DNA from: a virus
Strand: one strand, 5' to 3'
Virus record (IMG/VR): IMGVR_UViG_3300035698_012146
Coordinates: 1 to 24,019 of that record
Length of the DNA stretch: 24,019 nt
The stretch's first letter is position 1. Each line of letters starts with the position of its first letter. Made by a program: the position numbers and the translations under genes. Below the pieces are notes generated by a model that worked only from the letters and a program-made list of their open reading frames with translations, made no database searches and was not told where the DNA came from. This document shows positions 14,539-21,179 of this stretch, one piece after another.

Positions 14539-14817
14539 CTATGCTAAGAATACATCAACAACCCCAGAACCGAGGACATCGACCTCAAGGCCGTTAAGTA
14601 AGATCGGTGTACCGAAGCTAACGGTAATCTCTTGACCAATAACTCCAGCGGTGATCGGACCGAAGATAAGCGCTCCTGCGGTATCTTTCATTGCCATAGT
14701 ATGCGTAGCATTAGTTGATCCTGACCAGGTAAAACCTTTAACAACTAACCTACCGGCTTGGGTATCTGCCGCAGCGCCATAGTGTAGTGATCTCCATTCA
14801 TTATTTACTACTGACAT
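14539..14817 (-). CDS. 92-aa beta-rich virion protein, paralogue of the 88-aa protein encoded at 11391-11125
   Basis: The ATG at 14817 follows GAGGAG by eight bases. The product has an N-terminal SLHYGAAADTQAGRLVVKGF, a W-S-G-S-T-N-A-T-H turn, KDTAGALIFGPITAG and ends LNGLEVDVLGSGVVDVFLA. It is probably all beta. The order and spacing of conserved positions match the 88-aa protein about 3.2 kb downstream. Small proteins of this composition are frequent in phage head modules as decoration or head-tail joining components, but I do not recognise a named family. It lies between the zinc-ribbon gene and the coiled-coil/membrane cassette. The stop TAG overlaps the ribosome-binding region of the next frame. 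Confidence 0.75.
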   Translation of the reverse strand: MSVVNNEWRSLHYGAAADTQAGRLVVKGFTWSGSTNATHTMAMKDTAGALIFGPITAGVIGQEITVSFGTPILLNGLEVDVLGSGVVDVFLA

Positions 14818-14850
14818 TTCATTCTCTCCTCGTTTTTAGTCTCTAATCCT

Positions 14851-15051
14851 TTACGCATCAAGATAATGTCGATACTGATTGCAATAATAAGCACCCTTTA
14901 TCTTCGTCAATTTTGAAACAGGGTAACTGAAGCCACAGATAGAACAGAGTTCCCATTTCTGAAAACTCTGTTTCCCCTTTGTTGAGAATTCTGCCTGTAT
15001 CATTGTTGTACTGTTTCCTGTACCGTCGTCAACTATGGTATATTGAGCCAT
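14851..15051 (-). CDS. 66-aa zinc-ribbon-like protein
   Basis: The ATG at 15051 has GAGGGATC just upstream and is the first gene after the terminator at 15066-15090. The C-terminal half has C36-x2-C39 in WELCSICGFSYP, then a K-rich turn, then C57 in AYYCNQYRHYLD. Related small phage proteins, as I recall them, have 'W..C..CGf..p.s.l......+.C..C.D'. Here the expected fourth cysteine is Y60, so zinc binding would need H62 or would be lost. The N-terminal 30 residues are a polar beta stretch. Its role is unknown; small zinc ribbons in this position, just after capsid genes, are common. Gene reality is well supported by spacing and motif. Confidence 0.75.
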   Translation of the reverse strand: MAQYTIVDDGTGNSTTMIQAEFSTKGKQSFQKWELCSICGFSYPVSKLTKIKGAYYCNQYRHYLDA

Positions 15052-15065
15052 AAGATCCCTCTAAT

Positions 15066-15090
15066 GAAGAAAGGGGGACTTTCGTCCCCC
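15066..15090 (-). terminator. intrinsic terminator after the capsid block
   Basis: On the minus strand the RNA forms a 7-bp stem GGGGGAC / GTCCCCC (15090-15084 with 15079-15073) closed by a GAAA tetraloop, followed by TTTCTTCATT. It lies between the beta-helix gene and the zinc-ribbon gene. The T tract is modest, so it may act as an attenuator that keeps capsid transcripts higher than the genes downstream. No clear promoter is visible in the 15 bases between it and the next gene, so some readthrough is expected. Confidence 0.8.
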
Positions 15091-15103
15091 AATCTTTTAT
15101 TCT

Positions 15104-16060
15104 CTATGCAGTAAGAGCAACACCCGAAGTGGCGAAGGTTGGTACTGCACCTGCTACGTAAATAGCTACACCGGCCTGAGCCATTACGGTACAATCAACG
15201 GAAGCGCAGTCTTTAAGTAAAACTGTTCCATGAGTCTGAGCTGCACCAAAACCGACAGCATGTGCCGGAGTTCCGGCACCGAGTAAGTTGTTAAGAAAGA
15301 CACAGTCTTTCATCAATAACATCCTTTCAACATCGGTAGCGTTAGCTCCGTAAACCATTACCTTATCAGTATCATCAGCTTTTGCTAAAAAGAGACAATT
15401 CTGAAAGTAAGCATCACGGCACTTTTTGCCACTCAGTGTTGCTGTCAAAAGAACATTCGCTCGAATATTCCCTGTCGTGTTCGCGCTAGAGCCGAAAGTA
15501 CAGTTGAAGATCTGAGTAGAATCTCCGTTATGAAGAAACTCCGAAGCACCGGCATCGTCGAGATCGCTTGATTTGTAGAATTCACAATTGCTGTAAACTG
15601 TATATTCTCCACCCTCGGCGATAGTATAGAGTCCTTGAGCTACTGTATTGCTACTGGAGAACTTAATATTTCGAAACGAATTCCTCACTCCAGTATTCTG
15701 CATCGCTGCAATATCAGTAGCGGCAACAGTTACTCCGATAGAAACTCTAGCATTTGGTCCGTACTGTCTCCCACCAGGATCATATCCGAAGATATGAACT
15801 CGATTCTTCGCTACCGTTAGCATAGCAGCGAGTGAATGTTCAGTATTACCAACTAAAGCAATACCTTCATTTTTATTAGTCGTCAACAGAGTGTAAGCAG
15901 CGAGAACTGTCTTTTTGGGCGTGTCTATCGAAAGCCCATCATAAGCATCGCTCCCGCTACCATAGTCGACGAAGTAAACTTTGGTAAGTCCCTCCGGCAT
16001 TCCGTTACTAACCGGAGCACCATAAGAGGCTACACCATTTGGAAAATTAGTTGCTGGCAT
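15104..16060 (-). CDS. beta-helix head-associated protein
   Basis: A 318-residue protein; the ATG at 16060 has AAGGAG seven bases upstream and follows the capsid gene by 11 bases. It opens MPATNFPNGVASYGAPV. Residues 28-60 (VYFVDYGSGSDAYDGLSIDT then PKKTVLAA) are the usual lead-in of right-handed beta-helix phage proteins. Rungs are marked by repeated N/D-C-x-F steps: NCEF (158-161), NCTF (186-189), NCLF (221-224), DCVF (252-255) and DC at 284-285, which suggests a cysteine ladder. I recall close relatives sitting directly after the major capsid gene, so a capsid-attached fibre or decoration is more likely than a tailspike. No catalytic residues are evident. It ends just before the terminator. 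Confidence 0.75.
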   Translation of the reverse strand: MPATNFPNGVASYGAPVSNGMPEGLTKVYFVDYGSGSDAYDGLSIDTPKKTVLAAYTLLTTNKNEGIALVGNTEHSLAAMLTVAKNRVHIFGYDPGGRQYGPNARVSIGVTVAATDIAAMQNTGVRNSFRNIKFSSSNTVAQGLYTIAEGGEYTVYSNCEFYKSSDLDDAGASEFLHNGDSTQIFNCTFGSSANTTGNIRANVLLTATLSGKKCRDAYFQNCLFLAKADDTDKVMVYGANATDVERMLLMKDCVFLNNLLGAGTPAHAVGFGAAQTHGTVLLKDCASVDCTVMAQAGVAIYVAGAVPTFATSGVALTA

Positions 16061-16071
16061 ATTTTATCTCC

Positions 16072-16995
16072 TTAAGCCCCTGGATTTCCGTAGCCACCCT
16101 TATAGTCCATGCAGAAAACAGCGAATCGCTGAATTGCTTTAAACAAAGCGTTACCGGTGTAGAAATCATCAGCCGACTCTAACCTAGTTTGGTCTTTCCA
16201 ATAGAGTCTGAAGTCGAGCTGTTTAGAAGTGAGAAACCATGCGGTAGATGAGGTAAGGTACCTCGATACCATGTAATTCCATCCAGAAGGAACAATGTTA
16301 TTTCCTGGATTGACGGTGTTAACGTCATTGTTTGCGGAATTAACTTGATACTCAGTCTGAAGTAGTTTACCCGCTGTCCAACGAAGTTCAGTTGGTACGA
16401 GCAGGAGATGAGGATCGAACTGAAGCGGAAACCCAGCTTCGTCAACAAGACCATCGTAGTATTCGTAAGCAGCCTGTAACGTGGTCTCTGAAAGAGAACC
16501 CGCCGTCGACGGTTCGTTTGCGATAGTCTCTCCACTTTTCAGCGTAGAGTGATCAGTGGTAAAGATTGCTCCAGCATCCCAACAAGTGTGCGTAGTTGAT
16601 GCAAAACCGGAATTGAAAAGATCCCAGAAAACAGCATCGGGTTTAAAAGATGCGCTCTTGGAGAGTTTCTTCGGCATCTGTTTGAAATTACCGAATAGAT
16701 CATCTTTCATCATTTCCTCGGTAATCTGAAAACCAAGACCGTACTTGGTGTAGTAAACTGTTTTCTTATTCCCTTCGACAGGAAGATCAAAAGTCAGTCC
16801 ATTACCTTCTGTTATCGTCTGAAGTGCTCCGAGAGGAGAGATCTCACTCTCGATGTAGTGATTGCCCGGAGGTGCGGTCTGCACCTTGGCAACTGCCTGA
16901 TATTCTCTCTTGTAACTGGTATAGTCATCGAAAAAGATATTATTAATATCCCGGTCAAGATGATTACCAAATACTCCTGTATTACTTATAGCCAT
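16072..16995 (-). CDS. major capsid protein, HK97-fold
   Basis: A 307-residue protein with the strongest ribosome-binding site of the head block (AGGAGGT, six bases from the ATG at 16995), as expected for the most abundant virion protein. Visible features are an N-terminal extended region with DYTSYKREYQAVAKVQTAPP (E-loop-like), YGLGFQITEEMMKDDLFGNF, DAVFWDLFNSGF with H/D-rich residues after it (FTTDHSTL), LLLVPTELRWTAGKLLQTEY and a closing FAVFCMDYKGGYGNPGA. This is the pattern of Mu gpT-like and related HK97-fold capsid proteins. There is no cleavable prohead protease domain and no protease gene nearby, so maturation is probably without large proteolysis, with the separate scaffold protein encoded two genes upstream. 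Position between the decoration-like and beta-helix genes supports the call. Confidence 0.85.
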   Translation of the reverse strand: MAISNTGVFGNHLDRDINNIFFDDYTSYKREYQAVAKVQTAPPGNHYIESEISPLGALQTITEGNGLTFDLPVEGNKKTVYYTKYGLGFQITEEMMKDDLFGNFKQMPKKLSKSASFKPDAVFWDLFNSGFASTTHTCWDAGAIFTTDHSTLKSGETIANEPSTAGSLSETTLQAAYEYYDGLVDEAGFPLQFDPHLLLVPTELRWTAGKLLQTEYQVNSANNDVNTVNPGNNIVPSGWNYMVSRYLTSSTAWFLTSKQLDFRLYWKDQTRLESADDFYTGNALFKAIQRFAVFCMDYKGGYGNPGA

Positions 16996-17011
16996 TGGTT
17001 ACCTCCTAACC

Positions 17012-17485
17012 TTACTTATTCGCCAGAACAGGGAAGAAATACGAACGAAGAACGATGAAACGGACTCTGGTGTTCGCCCCTACTTCAGAATTCGGATCAT
17101 ATCCTATGATCTGAATAACGTCTTCAGTCGTCGCGTTTTCGTTCACTTCCATAATCGAAGTAGCCCCTTCGATATCCACTGCGGTATTGATCATCGTAGT
17201 TGCGAAAGTACCTGAACACTGCCCTTCAAAGACTGAACCAGGAAGAGCGGGGTAGTAAAGTATTTTCTTCGATGTTGCTGCGGTAACTACGGTCTCTGCC
17301 GCGAAACCTAAGAGCTGCGGTGAATTCGATACCGCGATGTCAACCTGTCCTGCGGTAGAGGCCACGATAATAGCATCGCCTTTAGTGATGGTGGTATTGA
17401 TCAGGGTATCCCCTTCCACCATTTCCTCATGGCCGTAAAAAGACTTTACAAAAGTAAAGCCGTTTGGATTGTCTGTATTTGCCAT
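17012..17485 (-). CDS. head decoration / capsid-stabilising protein candidate
   Basis: A 157-residue beta-rich protein directly upstream of the major capsid gene; the ATG at 17485 has AAGGAG seven bases upstream. It opens MANTDNPNGFTFVKSFYGHE, an N-terminal pattern that recurs in small head proteins next to capsid genes. It continues with alternating short strands (LINTTITKGDAIIVASTAGQ, SPQLLGFAAETVV, ILYYPALPGSVFEGQCSGTF) and ends VRFIVLRSYFFPVLANK. The KGD...G...G.A...V pattern fits the beta-tulip or capsid-decoration type that cements HK97 capsids. The role is inferred from position and pattern; the gene itself is certain. Confidence 0.7.
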   Translation of the reverse strand: MANTDNPNGFTFVKSFYGHEEMVEGDTLINTTITKGDAIIVASTAGQVDIAVSNSPQLLGFAAETVVTAATSKKILYYPALPGSVFEGQCSGTFATTMINTAVDIEGATSIMEVNENATTEDVIQIIGYDPNSEVGANTRVRFIVLRSYFFPVLANK

Positions 17486-17504
17486 CCATTGTCTCCTTTA
17501 TTCT

Positions 17505-18248
17505 TTAGTCAGTAGAGGAAAAGTTTTCTCGGTTAAGCTGTTCCTGAGTCAACGGAATTCCACCCGCTCGTCTCATTTCATCAGCCGCCGAACTCTCTAC
17601 CCCAACTGCTAACTTTCTTGACTTTTCTCGGATGACCCTTTGTCTTTCCTCGTAAAGTTCTTTAGGTATCTCGGTGAGAATTAACTCATCGATTCCCTGA
17701 TAACTCACCCTATGGGTGTTTCCCGTACCTCGGTGGAAGGAGTTGACGTTGGGATCAACTGTCGCAACGTATCCATCCCTTGCCCACTGACTCTGTTCGT
17801 CGGTCCGTCGCCAGTAGTATTCCTTGTTCGGGTCTTTTCCGCTTACCTCTAATCTCGAAGAAGCCATTGCCATCCTCGGATCGACGGAAATATCACTCGG
17901 CAACTCTCTAGCCTTTGCTTCGCTATTGAATCGCCAAGTACCATAGGAAGAAAGATATCGTTCCCTATTCTCTTTAGAAAGAGTCTTTACTATGTTGTCA
18001 GGTAGCTGACTGAAAACCCCTTCATCGGGAAGAAAGAAAATATCTCCTTCTTTATTGTAAGATAACACTTCTTCTTCCGTTGTGTCAAGGGTTATTATCT
18101 TCCTTTTCTCTTTTTCTTCGATTATCTCCTCTTTTTCTACTGTCTCCATTGAGCTATCGTTGTCTATTAAAGGAGTTTTCTCACCTTCCTCTATTTTCTC
18201 CAATATCTCTTCTTTTCTCTCTTCTCTCTCTTCTCTCCATTTTGCCAT
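17505..18248 (-). CDS. accessory head-module protein of unknown function
   Basis: A 247-residue protein whose ATG (18248) follows the scaffold TAG without a single spacer base; AAGGGG lies about nine bases upstream. Residues 1-60 are a very charged helix with runs of Glu, Lys and Arg. A central part contains LEVSGKDPNKEYYWRRTDEQ and ARDGYVATVDPNVNS (about 133-170). A 'KDPxxxYxW' motif followed by 'GY' is familiar from phage proteins encoded near scaffold and portal genes. The end is helical and basic (KELYEERQRVIREKSRKLAV) followed by QEQLNRENFSSTD. Its coupling to the scaffold suggests a head-assembly partner. No enzymatic motif is seen and I would not assign a function. Confidence 0.75.
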   Translation of the reverse strand: MAKWREEREERKEEILEKIEEGEKTPLIDNDSSMETVEKEEIIEEKEKRKIITLDTTEEEVLSYNKEGDIFFLPDEGVFSQLPDNIVKTLSKENRERYLSSYGTWRFNSEAKARELPSDISVDPRMAMASSRLEVSGKDPNKEYYWRRTDEQSQWARDGYVATVDPNVNSFHRGTGNTHRVSYQGIDELILTEIPKELYEERQRVIREKSRKLAVGVESSAADEMRRAGGIPLTQEQLNRENFSSTD

Positions 18249-19040
18249 CTATTTTAACCCCTTTCTCTTCAGTGAGAGATAATATTCTTTCTGGCTCAAC
18301 CCGATCATAGCAGCCTGTTCTGCCTCTTGTGGTGTAAGATGAACCACTTTCTTCGCTCCGGTCTGTCCTGGATTGACAGTGCTTGATTCAGTGTGACTAA
18401 TCGGTAACTCCGTTTTCGCAGGTAGAATCTCTTTCCCAGATACAGCAGCGTCTACCCTTTGCTGAATAATCTCTTGAACATGCCCTGCTATAACCCTGTC
18501 GTGAACCTTGGTATAGATCTCAGGATCTTTAAGAAGGATCATCGGAGCTATCTTTTTCACCTCTTCCTCAATTTCTCCTTGATATTGTTTGTAAGTTTCT
18601 GTCCTTTCGGGATCTCTCTCCAGGTCCTTTTTCGAATGAAAAACGTTAGTCGCCATCAGTTCTTGAGCCATCGGAGCTACTTTCTTTTTATTAAACTCCA
18701 TTAACATATTGTAAGGATTATCAACCCAGCCTTCGTTGATCCTTTCCATCAGCTCTTCCTCAGTTTCTACCTTCTCTTGACTAACCTGCTGCACCGGCTC
18801 CTGCCTCTGTTGCCCCATCTCCTTTATCGCTCCGACAAGGTCAACCTGCTGTTTTGTCAACTCTAGTGAGGTCTTCATCGACTCTAGCTGCTGAATCAAC
18901 TCCTCCTTCGTCGGACCTGTCTCTTCCTCTTTCTCTTCCTGCTTTCCGACTACAACCTCAAGATCGTTCATATATTCTTGAAAGGCTAAATCAGGAACAC
19001 CAGATTCTTCCTCTTCTTCAACTACTATATCATCTGACAT
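18249..19040 (-). CDS. capsid scaffolding protein candidate
   Basis: A 263-residue, highly charged, mostly helical protein located between portal and capsid genes, where scaffolds are encoded. The ATG at 19040 has GGAGGA six to seven bases upstream and overlaps the 85-aa gene by 11 bases. The N-terminus is acidic (MSDDIVVEEEEESGVPDL); residues about 40-75 form a coiled coil (EELIQQLESMKTSLELTKQQ); the middle is polar and Gln/Glu-rich. The C-terminal 28 residues, LTPQEAEQAAMIGLSQKEYY then LSLKRKGLK, look like the basic helix-turn-helix by which scaffolds contact capsid subunits. No protease motif. The product would fill the prohead and leave before or during packaging. This is an inference from composition and gene order. 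Confidence 0.75.
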   Translation of the reverse strand: MSDDIVVEEEEESGVPDLAFQEYMNDLEVVVGKQEEKEEETGPTKEELIQQLESMKTSLELTKQQVDLVGAIKEMGQQRQEPVQQVSQEKVETEEELMERINEGWVDNPYNMLMEFNKKKVAPMAQELMATNVFHSKKDLERDPERTETYKQYQGEIEEEVKKIAPMILLKDPEIYTKVHDRVIAGHVQEIIQQRVDAAVSGKEILPAKTELPISHTESSTVNPGQTGAKKVVHLTPQEAEQAAMIGLSQKEYYLSLKRKGLK

Positions 19041-19287
19041 CAGCTTCCTCCATTGCTTCTGTTACGATATTTTCAACGAGTCGTAGAAAACTATCGTAGG
19101 CTTTTACTTTACCTTGAGCTATGTATAACTCATTCCCCTCTTTATTCCTCAGGTCCTGCTCCGCCGGCTCCCGTATCCTGCTGAATACCTTCATCACCAC
19201 CTTCCACTCCGGGCTGGCCCGGAACTCCACTAGTGACTTCACCTCCTCCTCCCGGAGTTCCCATGTTTCTGCTGTTTTGTCGTACAT
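19030..19287 (-). CDS. 85-aa protein overprinted on the portal 3' end
   Basis: The frame overlaps the last 48 codons of the portal gene (19142-19287) and then runs 112 bases beyond it. It overlaps the scaffold start by 11 bases. Its ATG is preceded by AGGAGG at 19298-19293, five bases away, inside the portal coding sequence. The protein has the pattern LREEEVKSLVEFRASPEWKV then a helix, and GNELYIAQGKVKAYDSFLRL then VENIVTEAMEE. That is the 'SPxWk...QGkixaldsllrL' arrangement of small helical phage proteins found next to portal genes. The overlapped portal segment is low-complexity Gly/Pro-rich, as expected when one frame is constrained by another. Function unknown; a portal or head-assembly cofactor is plausible. 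Confidence 0.8.
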   Translation of the reverse strand: MYDKTAETWELREEEVKSLVEFRASPEWKVVMKVFSRIREPAEQDLRNKEGNELYIAQGKVKAYDSFLRLVENIVTEAMEEADVR

Positions 19288-21160
19288 TTCCCCCTCCTAA
19301 CTGTTGGTTCTTCATTGCATCAATCGCCTCTAACATCATTTCGATATCTTTAACATTCGGTAAGTACTTCGTTGAATCAGTCTGGCCGAAAAACTCCATC
19401 ACCTCGTCCATCATTCTAGTCGCGCCGACAAAGAACTTTGCCGCTACTTGCTTTATCTCCGGTGGTACCTGCATCTGCTGTCCGTAGATCATGGGGAGTA
19501 ACTGAAATACCTGCTGTCCGTACATGGTGTAGAGTTGGATGAGGGTGAGTAAACCCTGCCTTTTAGCCTGTTCTGTCTGCTGTACGTCCGAGGTCTGTAC
19601 TGAAAAGCGGAATCTCGATGGAATGTCTTCGATGTTCATAGAGAGTACGGTTTTTAAAATCTCTTCGTGCTCTATTCTGACCAAACCCGAAAGCTGAGGT
19701 AACAGCCTCTCCCTGTTTCGGATACATTGAAAAAGAACAATCTGCCCAGCCTCGCCGTAGCCATCGTTAACCGATTCCGCTATTGCCTGAAAGACTCTAG
19801 AACCCTGCTGGGCTAGGAACATAGTCCCCGACGCCGTTGCTCCTGACTTCATCGTCTGGTCTGCAAAGCCATTAAGTGGATCACTAGCTCCCGTAGCTCG
19901 GTCAGCGTATTCTTTTGCCATAGTCTCTGCTCGAAGGGAGCCTATCGTGATATCGGGGAACTTAATCGGAATAAAGTCCTTACTCGGGTCATCGACTTGG
20001 ATGTTCATCAAGGGGCGGAACTTCATCTTAGGAGCTAACCCCCCTCCCCTCTTTGTCACGTACATCTGGAGCATAGCTAACTGCGTTCCGTCAACTCTCA
20101 TATTATGAAGAGCATCGATCTCGTCTTGCATATGTTCCGTCATCCAACCTGTACCGATGGCATAGAGTTCGTAAGGTCTTTCAAGATAGGGTATCCTAAC
20201 TATCGGCCTAATACCCAGGTCATTAATCTCTGACCGAAGAATGGTGTTATTCGTAGGATCGAACCAGACTTTGAGATCCTCAGCCACCCCATCACCATCA
20301 GCGTCGAAGTAGACGTAGGCTTCGACAAGGGCATAAATTGCGGAATCTCTTGTTATGTCAATCCCTGATCGATTTAACGACTTTTCCAGGTTCTCATCAA
20401 TTCGATCGGTTCCTCTAGCAATCACCTTCTCTACGTTGGTAAAGATCCCTTGAGCTGCCCTTTGTTGTAGTTCGTGTTCAAAAAGATAGATCAAGTGACC
20501 TACCCATGGTGCTCTCTGTACGTCATTGACGTGGGGACGGATCAGAAAGTCTTCCATACGCATTGGGATAATAGTTGGTGAATCTCTTCTAACTTTATTA
20601 ACATCTCGAAGATCACCCCCTTCCCCTCTCGCCTTAAACATCCACCGATCGATTTCCCACGGAATTTTGATAAACTGGGTGCCCATCCTGGTGAGGTCGT
20701 AGAGAATGGTGTTGTTCATCTTTCTGAGATTGAGGTGATTAGGTGACTCAGCTAAGGCATTCAGTAATGCCGTAATCGCTTCAGCCTCGTCCTGACTTTC
20801 CATCGTTTCGTCAGTCACTGTCCAGAACGGTGTCTTTTTGGCGAAAGTCTCCTTTAGTAAAGAATAGATTCCGTTAGCGTTGGTGAGAGCGAGGGGGACT
20901 GCTACGTTACTAGCCCCTGGCCAAGGATAATCTTTCTGCTCTTGCTCTGGTCTAGCCTCGCTCTGCCTTCGCCATTTCTCCCATTTATCCACCATCGCCT
21001 GTCGTTCTTCATTCTGAATCACTGAAGATACTTCATCGCCAAGGTAGGTCATTAACTCTTTCTGACTCTCTTCGTCGAGAATCGATCCTGAAGCGATTAG
21101 TTCCTCAGAATCAGCAAACCCCTCTCCTTCAGCTACTACATTGATCATTTCGTCACTCAT
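19142..21160 (-). CDS. portal protein, P22-like superfamily
   Basis: A 672-residue protein forming the dodecameric vertex ring through which DNA is packaged and ejected. The ATG at 21160 has AAGGAG seven bases upstream, 19 bases after the large terminase stop. Diagnostic pattern: KDYPWPGASNVAVPL (residues 76-90), typical of large podovirus portals, followed by AKKTPFWTV and repeated helices. The long C-terminal part has TLIQLYTMYGQQVFQLLPMI and then a Gly/Pro/Gln-rich tail from about residue 620 (GGGGEVTSGVPGQPGVEGGD). That tail coincides with the overprinted 85-aa gene. Length is close to the P22 portal (725 residues). A P22-style helical barrel is not evident in the tail, which is too glycine-rich. 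Confidence 0.85.
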   Translation of the reverse strand: MSDEMINVVAEGEGFADSEELIASGSILDEESQKELMTYLGDEVSSVIQNEERQAMVDKWEKWRRQSEARPEQEQKDYPWPGASNVAVPLALTNANGIYSLLKETFAKKTPFWTVTDETMESQDEAEAITALLNALAESPNHLNLRKMNNTILYDLTRMGTQFIKIPWEIDRWMFKARGEGGDLRDVNKVRRDSPTIIPMRMEDFLIRPHVNDVQRAPWVGHLIYLFEHELQQRAAQGIFTNVEKVIARGTDRIDENLEKSLNRSGIDITRDSAIYALVEAYVYFDADGDGVAEDLKVWFDPTNNTILRSEINDLGIRPIVRIPYLERPYELYAIGTGWMTEHMQDEIDALHNMRVDGTQLAMLQMYVTKRGGGLAPKMKFRPLMNIQVDDPSKDFIPIKFPDITIGSLRAETMAKEYADRATGASDPLNGFADQTMKSGATASGTMFLAQQGSRVFQAIAESVNDGYGEAGQIVLFQCIRNRERLLPQLSGLVRIEHEEILKTVLSMNIEDIPSRFRFSVQTSDVQQTEQAKRQGLLTLIQLYTMYGQQVFQLLPMIYGQQMQVPPEIKQVAAKFFVGATRMMDEVMEFFGQTDSTKYLPNVKDIEMMLEAIDAMKNQQLGGGNVRQNSRNMGTPGGGGEVTSGVPGQPGVEGGDEGIQQDTGAGGAGPEE
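19293..19298 (-). promoter_or_regulatory. strong internal ribosome-binding site within the portal gene
   Basis: AGGAGG on the minus strand, five bases before the ATG at 19287. It encodes part of the portal Leu-Gly-Gly-Gly-Asn stretch, so one sequence serves as codons and as a Shine-Dalgarno site. It decides the start of the 85-aa gene. Confidence 0.75.
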
Positions 21161-21179
21161 TGATTAACTCCTTTATTCT

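Noticed and set aside
16179-16535. 118-codon minus-strand frame inside the capsid gene
   Set aside because: It is a shifted shadow of the major capsid gene with low-quality composition and no ribosome-binding site.
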